DNA from: Candidatus Pacearchaeota archaeon
GTDB taxonomy: Archaea; Nanobdellota; Nanobdellia; Pacearchaeales; GW2011-AR1
DNA length: 5,172 nt
Direction: 5' to 3'
Assembly: GCA_016181905.1 (NCBI GenBank)
Contig: JACOYM010000012.1
Coordinates: 1 to 5,172 of the forward strand
A model generated the notes under the pieces. It ran no database searches, was not told where the DNA came from, and worked only from the letters and a program-made list of their open reading frames with translations. Made by a program: the position numbers and the translations under genes. This document shows positions 1-4,055 of this stretch, one piece after another. The number at the start of each line of letters is the position of its first letter. The first letter of the stretch is position 1.

Positions 1-160
1 CATCAAGGGTTTGAGGAGAAAGATTCATATTGGTTATAACACCTTCAAAAACATCTCCACTTGTATTAATTGAATTTCCTGTTTTTCTTAAAGACGAATA
101 AGCAAACAATCCAATTAGGGCAATTAACAAAATTACTATTATTATGTTTCCGATTTTCAT
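1..160 (-). CDS. Membrane-anchored small protein, N-terminal part only (cut by window edge)
   Basis: The frame is open from an ATG at 158-160 to the left edge, giving 53 visible residues. The protein begins MKIGNIIIVILLIALIGLFA: two charged or polar residues, then a hydrophobic stretch of about 17 residues, then YSSLRK and a polar Asn/Thr/Ser-rich region. This reads as an uncleaved signal anchor or a signal peptide, with the rest outside the cytoplasm. No lipobox cysteine is visible. A TATA-like element lies about 23 nt upstream of the ATG and there is no clear Shine-Dalgarno, so the transcript may be nearly leaderless. It has the same direction and the same 'short N terminus plus anchor' layout as the genes at 347-508 and 728-1393, but its C terminus is off the window, so whether it also ends in MVGGC cannot be seen. 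Function unknown. Confidence 0.7.
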   Translation of the reverse strand, partial: MKIGNIIIVILLIALIGLFAYSSLRKTGNSINTSGDVFEGVITNMNLSPQTLD

Positions 161-177
161 TTTTTTGTATTTCTTTA

Positions 178-187
178 GTTTTATATC
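178..187 (-). promoter_or_regulatory. Candidate TATA box for the gene ending at the left edge
   Basis: On the minus strand the sequence reads GATATAAAAC, centred about 23 nt upstream of the ATG at 160. That is slightly closer than the usual 26 nt for a leaderless archaeal gene. The core is also readable on the plus strand (GTTTTATATC), where a start would fall near 209, at the edge of the hairpin region. Confidence 0.4.
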
Positions 188-205
188 TCAATTTGAATAA
201 TAATG

Positions 206-249
206 TCAAAAACCATACACTAAAGTGTATGGCGTGTTATGGTTTTTGA
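206..249. other. Nested inverted repeats with two mutually exclusive hairpins
   Basis: CCATACAC (213-220) and GTGTATGG (225-232) form a perfect 8-bp stem with a TAAA/TTTA loop. On the minus strand this stem is followed at once by TTTTT, which looks like an intrinsic terminator. The same segment can pair differently: TCAAAAACCATA (206-217) is the exact complement of TATGGTTTTTGA (238-249). Allowing one bulge adds CAC/GTG for a 15-bp stem. The two folds share bases 213-220 and so exclude each other. Whether this acts as a terminator, an attenuator or part of a small RNA is not decided by sequence alone. Confidence 0.6.
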
Positions 250-256
250 GCACTAT

Positions 257-314
257 CAAAATGCCTTTGCTTTCTGCGAGTTGAAACAGACAGCGTGAAC
301 AAAGAGCATTTTTG
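257..314. other. Imperfect long hairpin in gene-free stretch
   Basis: CAAAATGC-CTTTG (257-269) pairs with CAAAG-A-GCATTTTTG (300-314), giving about 13 bp with two single-base bulges. The 30-nt apical region (270-299) contains several short complementary pieces such as TCTG/CAGA. Together with the hairpins at 206-249 this fills most of the 186-nt gap between two minus-strand genes (161-346), in which I see no credible ORF, tRNA or box C/D motif. It may be a structured small RNA or a long 3' untranslated structure of the 347-508 gene. Confidence 0.45.
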
Positions 315-320
315 AAGTCT

Positions 321-342
321 TAAAAAATAAAATAAAAAAATT
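321..342 (-). terminator. Oligo-T terminator after the 53-aa gene
   Basis: Reading the minus strand just past the stop at 347-349, the sequence is nearly pure T with a few A (a T7 run and two further T-rich runs). Archaeal RNA polymerase stops at such oligo-T tracts without needing a hairpin, so this is a plausible end for the minus-strand small-gene unit. Confidence 0.5.
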
Positions 343-346
343 AAAC

Positions 347-508
347 TTAACAGCCGCCAACCATTCCGCCAGATGCGACTTGGCCTGCTGCAGCCTGTCC
401 TGCTGATTTTGCAGCATCAACTGTGCTTGCAGGGGCTTTCAGTGTTAGGAAGATAACTGCAATCACAAGCACTGCTATCACAATCCACATTATTATCTTT
501 CTGTCCAT
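347..508 (-). CDS. 53-aa single-pass membrane protein ending in MVGGC
   Basis: The ATG at 506-508 is the preferred start because a GGAGG Shine-Dalgarno (519-523) sits 10 nt upstream. A longer reading from TTG at 527-529 would put that Shine-Dalgarno inside the coding region. The protein is MDRK, then a strongly hydrophobic helix (about residues 5-23, IIMWIVIAVLVIAVIFLTL), then K24 and an Ala/Gly/Ser/Gln-rich tail of about 29 residues without obvious fold, ending ASGGMVGGC. Charge distribution suggests the N terminus is inside and the tail outside. The terminal cysteine is the only one. The last 18 nt, stop codon included, are identical to the end of the 728-1393 gene. It follows the 44-aa gene with 24 nt between coding regions, probably in one transcript. 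Function unknown; a tethered, cysteine-tipped surface peptide is inference. Confidence 0.8.
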   Translation of the reverse strand: MDRKIIMWIVIAVLVIAVIFLTLKAPASTVDAAKSAGQAAAGQVASGGMVGGC

Positions 509-518
509 TTTTCCTTTT

Positions 519-523
519 CCTCC
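519..523 (-). promoter_or_regulatory. Shine-Dalgarno GGAGG that fixes the start at 508
   Basis: The minus strand reads GAAAGGAGG, ten bases before the ATG at 508. This strong site argues for the 53-aa product and against the TTG-initiated 60-aa reading. Confidence 0.75.
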
Positions 524-532
524 TTTCAATAT

Positions 533-667
533 CTAAATGATTAATTTAATTAATATAAACAATACAAGGATGGCTATAACTATCCCAACAAATAACAAGC
601 CGCTCTTGTTATTATCTGGTTTGCTGTTTTTTGTATTGCTTATGCCTTTTGTTGAGCAACAATCCAT
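533..667 (-). CDS. 44-aa membrane protein with N-terminal MDCC
   Basis: Translating the minus strand from the ATG at 665-667 to the TAG at 533-535 gives 44 residues: a polar, Lys/Asn/Ser-rich N-terminal half starting MDCCSTKG, then a hydrophobic helix from about residue 23 to the end (GLLFVGIVIAILVLFILIK plus three residues). The sharp polar-to-hydrophobic change, the same orientation as its neighbours and the short spacing to the downstream gene support a real small gene. The opposite-strand reading of the same region (537-722) looks like its shadow. The lysines should keep the N terminus, with its paired cysteines C3 and C4, in the cytoplasm and the C terminus in or across the membrane. No strong Shine-Dalgarno is seen; an AT-rich stretch upstream (680-717) may hold a promoter. 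I do not recognise the family. Confidence 0.65.
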   Translation of the reverse strand: MDCCSTKGISNTKNSKPDNNKSGLLFVGIVIAILVLFILIKLII

Positions 668-708
668 TTTACTTTTTGCTTTATTTATTCTTTCTTGCCT
701 TAACAATA

Positions 709-727
709 AAATTAAAAAATAAAAATT
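709..727 (-). terminator. T-rich tract after the 221-aa gene
   Basis: Immediately past the stop at 728-730 the minus strand runs TTTTTATTTTTTAATTTTA. It is the same arrangement as after the 53-aa gene and fits an archaeal oligo-T terminator, perhaps with partial read-through into the 44-aa gene. Confidence 0.4.
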
Positions 728-1393
728 TTAACAGCCGCCAACCATGCTGCCGCTTGACTGCTTTCCAGTTTCTATGCCCCTGTACTTGTTGCTTGCAAGG
801 TTGATGTAATTCAATTCAATGCCTTTGCTTTTCAGCACAGCTGCCTTTGTCTCATGTATTCCTGGAAAGAACAAAACCTTCCATTTCCCAAGTTCCTCTA
901 AGATTTCATCATCTGTAAACTCTGTTCCATGGTTCTTTATAAGGTATTTTGCCAATCCTCTCATAGCATAGCTGTGAGCGCATCCACATGCTGCCTTTCC
1001 ATTGCTGAATATTATAGAGTCAGCACCGCAGCAGTACTCACATGAAATCTGCAACCCTATATCTATGTACCTCTGCAAATCACTTCCTGTTAAGGTTATA
1101 GAGTTATCAAATTTGCCAAGAACGCCAATAGTAGCATCCGCCTGCCTAGGGTTTGCTGTAGAAATATCATCATATCTTACTCCAAGTTCGCCCCCATACA
1201 CTGCCGGAATTCCTGATGGAATTATCTCGCTTGCAGAAACACCGCTTATAGCTGCACCGCCTATGCCATTGCCTGAACTGAAAAACTTTGCACCGCTGTA
1301 TATAATTAAAACAGCAAGTATCGCTGCAACAACTATCTGAGCTATGAATTCATAGTCTTTTTTTGTTTTGCTTTGTTTTTCTGAATTCCCCAT
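728..1393 (-). CDS. Membrane-anchored Cys-rich protein (CxxCC...CGCAH domain) ending in MVGGC
   Basis: The 221-aa protein starts at ATG 1391-1393 behind a strong GGAGGAG (1396-1402). It has a polar, Lys-rich N terminus (1-15), a transmembrane anchor (about 17-38), a Gly/Ser/Ala-rich linker (about 39-60) and an outward globular part. The core is C118-x2-C121-C122 followed by C136-G-C138-A-H140 and then SYAMRGLAKYLIKNHG, an acidic helix and KWKVLFFPGI. The five clustered cysteines and the histidine look like a metal or redox site. The CGC-x-H spacing loosely recalls the PCYCGC family of envelope proteins, but I cannot assign it. A second Gly/Ser linker leads to SSGSMVGGC, the C-terminal pentapeptide shared with the 53-aa protein. 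It has its own TATA box and lies 98 nt downstream of the four-helix membrane protein gene, so the two may act together. Function is inferred only. Confidence 0.85.
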   Translation of the reverse strand: MGNSEKQSKTKKDYEFIAQIVVAAILAVLIIYSGAKFFSSGNGIGGAAISGVSASEIIPSGIPAVYGGELGVRYDDISTANPRQADATIGVLGKFDNSITLTGSDLQRYIDIGLQISCEYCCGADSIIFSNGKAACGCAHSYAMRGLAKYLIKNHGTEFTDDEILEELGKWKVLFFPGIHETKAAVLKSKGIELNYINLASNKYRGIETGKQSSGSMVGGC

Positions 1394-1395
1394 TT

Positions 1396-1402
1396 CTCCT
1401 CC
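1396..1402 (-). promoter_or_regulatory. Strong Shine-Dalgarno GGAGGAG for the 221-aa gene
   Basis: The minus strand reads GGAGGAG two bases before the ATG when the longest match is taken; GGAGG itself sits 4-5 bases away. It supports the start at 1393 and shows that this gene uses a leadered transcript, unlike the leaderless genes at 2159 and 3057. Confidence 0.7.
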
Positions 1403-1439
1403 AATTTAATTTTAAACTAAAACTAATCAGAAAAAGAGG

Positions 1440-1447
1440 TTTATAAA
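1440..1447 (-). promoter_or_regulatory. TATA box for the 221-aa gene
   Basis: TTTATAAA is centred about 50 nt upstream of the ATG at 1393, which predicts a start near 1417 and a leader of about 24 nt carrying the Shine-Dalgarno. The element is its own reverse complement. On the plus strand it is preceded by a purine-rich AAAGAGG that would also serve as a BRE, so antisense transcription toward 1470 is possible. Confidence 0.55.
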
Positions 1448-1455
1448 AGTGTGTA

Positions 1456-1469
1456 TGAAACTAGTTTCA
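1456..1469. promoter_or_regulatory. 14-nt perfect palindrome, candidate operator
   Basis: TGAAACTAGTTTCA is a perfect 14-nt palindrome. It lies 8 nt beyond the TATA box (1440-1447), on the upstream side for the 221-aa gene, where a dimeric helix-turn-helix regulator could contact the BRE region. It also falls in the gap between the 1492-1935 and 728-1393 genes. Confidence 0.45.
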
Positions 1470-1491
1470 GAGGGTTTTTGCTCTTTCAATG

Positions 1492-1935
1492 CTATAAAAA
1501 CGCAGACATAACCGCAACAACATACCAGAGAATCAGGTTTATTATGCTGAATGCCTTTAATAGTTTTTTGGCCGCTAAAAACTGGGCTGATGGCTTTTCC
1601 TTTGGCTTTGGGGCAAGGGCATGCATTCTCTTTGCGTTAATTCCTATAATTACCCCTATAATGACTATCCAGGCGACAAGAACATGCTTTACCAGGAGCA
1701 TTTGCTTGTTTACCGGCCACTCAATTAAAAATGACATTCCAATTCCTGATAATATTAATAAAATCAATCCTAACCAGATTAATTCTGACATAGCCGGGAT
1801 AATCTTCATAACAGCCGGGCTTATCTCTGGATTTTTCTCCGCCTTTGCAGAAATGATTGCTGCAGCTGTTGCCCCGCCAAGCCCCCATGCTAAGCCAATA
1901 AAATGCAGAAGACTGAAAATTTCAAGCCATGCCAT
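1492..1935 (-). CDS. Four-helix integral membrane protein, CopD/DUF2269-like in layout
   Basis: The 147-aa protein starts at ATG 1933-1935 and shows four hydrophobic helices at about residues 4-29, 50-72, 80-100 and 126-146, with short polar loops and a basic loop (about 102-124, rich in Lys and Pro). Helix 1 carries H11 in LLHFIGLAWGLGGAT and helix 3 begins with H84 in KHVLVAW. Intramembrane histidines near one membrane face, a Gly-rich first helix and 4 helices in about 150 residues resemble small CopD or DUF2269-type proteins, which are linked to copper or heme; this is a layout resemblance and not a firm family call. A TATA box (TTTATAAG, 1965-1972) predicts a start about 7 nt before the ATG. 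No oligo-T follows the stop, so transcription may run on into the 221-aa Cys-rich gene. Confidence 0.8.
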   Translation of the reverse strand: MAWLEIFSLLHFIGLAWGLGGATAAAIISAKAEKNPEISPAVMKIIPAMSELIWLGLILLILSGIGMSFLIEWPVNKQMLLVKHVLVAWIVIIGVIIGINAKRMHALAPKPKEKPSAQFLAAKKLLKAFSIINLILWYVVAVMSAFL

Positions 1936-1964
1936 TTTTATTAATGGTTATATAAATAAATATG

Positions 1965-1972
1965 CTTATAAA
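1965..1972 (-). promoter_or_regulatory. TATA box for the four-helix membrane protein
   Basis: The minus strand reads TTTATAAG, centred about 33 nt before the ATG at 1935, placing the start about 7 nt upstream of it. A second AT-rich candidate at 1948-1956 is too close to the start codon to be the main box. Confidence 0.45.
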
Positions 1973-2123
1973 TTTATCTTTGAAAGTAAGTCTGGGCCAG
2001 AATTCAATTTGCCTGTTGCGTGTGGTTTCCGGCATGCAGTAAACTAAAGGATTTCTTGGCATGTAATCCGTTTATATTCATAAACACTCCTGTTGATATG
2101 TCATCTATTAGTAGTTACAAATA

Positions 2124-2139
2124 GAAAGGTTTATAAACC
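2124..2139 (+). promoter_or_regulatory. BRE/TATA promoter for a leaderless transcript starting at 2159
   Basis: GAAAGG (BRE-like) followed by TTTATAAA (2130-2137) is centred 26 nt before the ATG at 2159, the classic archaeal spacing for transcription that begins at the start codon. GGTTTATAAACC (2128-2139) is a perfect 12-nt palindrome. This position decides the gene start: the longer reading from ATG 2093 would contain the promoter. Confidence 0.75.
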
Positions 2140-2158
2140 CCATTTACCTGCATATTTC

Positions 2159-2551
2159 ATGAACGCAAAACTTGAAGAGAGGTTGCAGTATGTTAAAAAG
2201 ATTTTGCCAGCAATAGCATTCTTAGGCTTGTTTGGGCTTGGCTCTTTTAAGGTAGCTGGAGAGCTAATTATGCAGCCTAAAAGAGAACAGGCAATAATGG
2301 CTGCTTATAAGTCAGCTCTGAAGAATTATAAGCCTGTCCATACAATAAGGATGGGAGAGGTGGTTGATGGAGAGGTTATAGACACAGTCCGCGAGACTGC
2401 TAACCTGATGACAATTTATGCTGATATAGATGGCAAACAAATACCTGTGCCTCTTGGCATAAAAACAGAGTATTTAGCAAGGTATAATGGCATTCCTACA
2501 GAAGGAAAAAATGGCTATAATGTTGGGCCTGAAGATGTATTAGAATATTAA
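2159..2551 (+). CDS. 130-aa single-pass membrane protein, unknown function
   Basis: The start is set at ATG 2159 because a BRE/TATA promoter lies exactly 26 nt upstream; an in-frame ATG at 2093 is upstream of that promoter. The protein has a charged N terminus (MNAKLEERLQYVKK), a hydrophobic helix at about 15-37, then a mixed alpha/beta-looking polar part with KREQAIMAAYKSALKNY, a short strand-rich section (about 65-100, GEVVDGEVIDT and GKQIPVPLG) and an acidic end. No cysteines and no recognised motif are present. The basic residues before the helix suggest N-in, C-out topology, but the reverse is not excluded. The gene overlaps nothing and is followed after 17 nt by the 151-aa gene, which has its own Shine-Dalgarno, so the pair forms an operon. 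I do not recognise the family. Confidence 0.75.
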   Translation: MNAKLEERLQYVKKILPAIAFLGLFGLGSFKVAGELIMQPKREQAIMAAYKSALKNYKPVHTIRMGEVVDGEVIDTVRETANLMTIYADIDGKQIPVPLGIKTEYLARYNGIPTEGKNGYNVGPEDVLEY

Positions 2552-2557
2552 ATACTT

Positions 2558-2563
2558 AAGGAG
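2558..2563 (+). promoter_or_regulatory. Shine-Dalgarno AAGGAG for the 151-aa gene
   Basis: AAGGAG lies five bases before the ATG at 2569, in the short gap after the previous stop. It supports translation of the second gene from the same message. Confidence 0.7.
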
Positions 2564-2568
2564 AAAAA

Positions 2569-3024
2569 ATGAAAAAGGAGAGTTTAGAAAAAAAAGCTTG
2601 GAAAGGATATGGAGGGGTAATACATAAAAAGCATAGAAATTATGTTTCACCTGATTATTATGAAGAAATTTTAAGTGAGGTTTCTAAATGTGGCATTAAT
2701 GTTAAGGATTTTTCTAAACAATATGAAGAGAAAAGAGCTATCCTAAAAAGATTTTTCCCAAATATCAAACTTGCATCTGAACCAGAAAAACTTGATGCCC
2801 AATTTGCTTATATTATAGGCTCTGCTCAAGAATATATAAAATTAAAAAAGCCTATTGAAACTGCTGAAAAATATATTAAGGAAGAAAGAGGCTTGGCTGG
2901 AGACACTTTATATGATGCTCAAGAAAGAACAGCAATGGTTTTGGCCGATTTGCCGCTTAAGGCATTGAGAATTCTCAGTTTAAGGCATGGCAAAGAGATA
3001 ATGGGCGGATTTTATAGAGAATAA
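2569..3024 (+). CDS. 151-aa soluble helical protein, unknown function
   Basis: The protein starts at ATG 2569 behind AAGGAG and ends at TAA 3022-3024. It is charged and mostly predicted helical by eye, with no membrane segment and no signal peptide. Notable parts are a basic aromatic N-terminal stretch (about 9-25, AWKGYGGVIHKKHRNYV), alternating Lys/Glu helices in the middle, a single cysteine (C41), and a C-terminal LADLPLKALRILSLRHGKEI segment. Its codons look more AT-rich than those of FEN1 downstream (lysine almost always AAA), which might mean a different history, but this was judged by eye only. It is cotranscribed with the membrane protein before it, which suggests a cytoplasmic partner; this is inference. 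The FEN1 promoter overlaps the region just after its stop. I do not recognise the family. Confidence 0.75.
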   Translation: MKKESLEKKAWKGYGGVIHKKHRNYVSPDYYEEILSEVSKCGINVKDFSKQYEEKRAILKRFFPNIKLASEPEKLDAQFAYIIGSAQEYIKLKKPIETAEKYIKEERGLAGDTLYDAQERTAMVLADLPLKALRILSLRHGKEIMGGFYRE

Positions 3025-3027
3025 AAC

Positions 3028-3035
3028 TTTAAATA
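3028..3035 (+). promoter_or_regulatory. TATA box for FEN1 (leaderless)
   Basis: TTTAAATA is centred 26 nt before the ATG at 3057, with an A-rich BRE-like stretch before it. No Shine-Dalgarno precedes the ATG; the spacer is pyrimidine-rich. Transcription probably starts at the start codon, only a few bases after the previous gene ends. Confidence 0.65.
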
Positions 3036-3056
3036 TTCTCTTTTCTTTCTTTATTT

Positions 3057-4040
3057 ATGGGCTTGCAGATAGGCAATATTGTGCCGAGAGAGGCGACAGA
3101 GTTTTCTCAGCTGAAAGGCAGGACTATTGCAGTAGACGCTTACAACACAATTTACCAGTTTCTTTCAACAATAAGGCAGCCAGACGGCACTCCTTTGATG
3201 GACAAGAAAGGGAATATAACAAGCCATTTGTCTGGCTTGTTTTACAGAAATGTTGCATTGAAGTATAAAACAAACCTTATGAGAACAGAAGCAAAGGGCG
3301 AGGCAAGGGAAAAATACAAAGAAGCAATGAAAAAAGAGGACATAGAGGAGATGGGCAAATATGCAAAGCAGTTTGTGCATCTGACAAAAGAGATTGTTGA
3401 TGAAAGCAAGGAACTGCTTGAGGCAATGGGCATAGCAATTGTGCAGGCTCCTGGAGAGGCAGAGGCGCAGGCAGCACATATGGCAAGAACAGACAAGAAT
3501 ATATACGCTGTTGCTTCTCAGGATTATGATTCTTTGTTGTTTGCTGCTCCACGCCTGATACAGAATTTGACGCTGGCGCGAAGAAGAAAGCTTGCATCAG
3601 GCAGTTATGTTTTTATCTCTCCAGAGTTTGTGGAATTGGAAAAGGTGCTGAATGCATTGCAGGTAAATCATGAACAGCTTATTAGCATTGGCATTCTTAC
3701 AGGGACAGATTATAATCCAGGAGGCGTGAAAGGCATAGGGCCGAAAAAGGCATTGCAGATTGTTATAAAATATAAATATCCTGCAGCAATTTTCAATTCT
3801 GTCAGGGAGCAGATAGAGAAACAGGCAGAGGAAGGCAGGGATTTTGACTGGCAGGAGGTCTTTGAATTATTTAAGAAGCCGGATGTTGATAAGGATTTTA
3901 AGGTAGAATTCCAGAAAATAAATGAAAACAAAATTAAAGAAATTCTGCTGGAGCATGATTTTTCAGAAGAGAGGATTGAAAACCAGCTTGCAAAACTAAG
4001 GGAGCATAAAGAGCAAGCAAAACAGAGGAAGCTGTTTTGA
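3057..4040 (+). CDS. fen: Flap endonuclease FEN1, with an internal 18-residue loss
   Basis: FEN1 removes 5' flaps during Okazaki-fragment maturation and repair, working with the PCNA clamp. The family is clear: MGLQIGNIVPRE at the start, AVDAYNTIYQFLSTIR (D27), GTPLMDKKGNITSHLSGLFYR, IVQAPGEAEAQAA (E134, E136), VASQDYDSLLF (D156, D158), GTDYNPGGVKGIGPKKAL (D218, helix-hairpin-helix) and HDFSEER. Compared from memory with the 340-aa Pyrococcus furiosus protein, about 18 residues are missing between GLFYRNVA (to residue 67) and LKYKT (from 68). The lost part corresponds to the strand and motif KPVYVFDGEPPE, which holds a metal-binding Asp (D80 in Pyrococcus, D86 in human). The reading frame is intact and no other frame supplies the motif. 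The C terminus KQRKLF keeps only the start of a PIP box. All other catalytic acids are present. The gene heads a unit with Trm5 15 nt downstream. Confidence 0.95.
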   Translation: MGLQIGNIVPREATEFSQLKGRTIAVDAYNTIYQFLSTIRQPDGTPLMDKKGNITSHLSGLFYRNVALKYKTNLMRTEAKGEAREKYKEAMKKEDIEEMGKYAKQFVHLTKEIVDESKELLEAMGIAIVQAPGEAEAQAAHMARTDKNIYAVASQDYDSLLFAAPRLIQNLTLARRRKLASGSYVFISPEFVELEKVLNALQVNHEQLISIGILTGTDYNPGGVKGIGPKKALQIVIKYKYPAAIFNSVREQIEKQAEEGRDFDWQEVFELFKKPDVDKDFKVEFQKINENKIKEILLEHDFSEERIENQLAKLREHKEQAKQRKLF

Positions 4041-4055
4041 TTTAATGTTTTTAAA

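Noticed and set aside
161..346. tRNA, box C/D RNA or CRISPR repeat in the gene-free stretch
   Set aside because: No TPsiC-like GGTTCGA, no C/D box pair and no regularly spaced repeats were found; only the hairpins are supported.
506..529. TTG start at 527-529 giving a 60-aa form of the MVGGC protein
   Set aside because: The extension is made of the Shine-Dalgarno sequence itself (it encodes Lys/Gly repeats); the ATG at 508 with GGAGG at a good distance is the better start.
537..722. Plus-strand 61-aa hydrophobic ORF
   Set aside because: It lies opposite the better supported 44-aa minus-strand gene; its hydrophobic look largely mirrors that gene and the AT-rich flank, and all neighbours run on the minus strand.
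1002..1340. Plus-strand 112-aa ORF
   Set aside because: Antisense shadow of the Cys-rich protein gene, with no start signal.
1451..2047. Plus-strand 198-aa ORF
   Set aside because: It covers the whole four-helix membrane protein gene in antisense and runs through its promoter. Its composition is irregular with no domain, so I treat it as a shadow despite a TATA-like element at 1440.
2070..2085. GTTTAT-ATTC-ATAAAC hairpin in the divergent intergenic region
   Set aside because: A 6-bp AT-only stem is easily found by chance in such AT-rich DNA, and it has no clear relation to either promoter.
2093..2158. N-terminal extension of the 130-aa protein from ATG 2093
   Set aside because: The BRE/TATA promoter at 2124-2137 lies inside it, exactly 26 nt before the ATG at 2159.
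3165..3597. Three minus-strand ORFs across FEN1
   Set aside because: Shadows of the conserved FEN1 frame; Cys/Phe/Leu-rich composition typical of antisense reading of Lys/Glu-rich coding.
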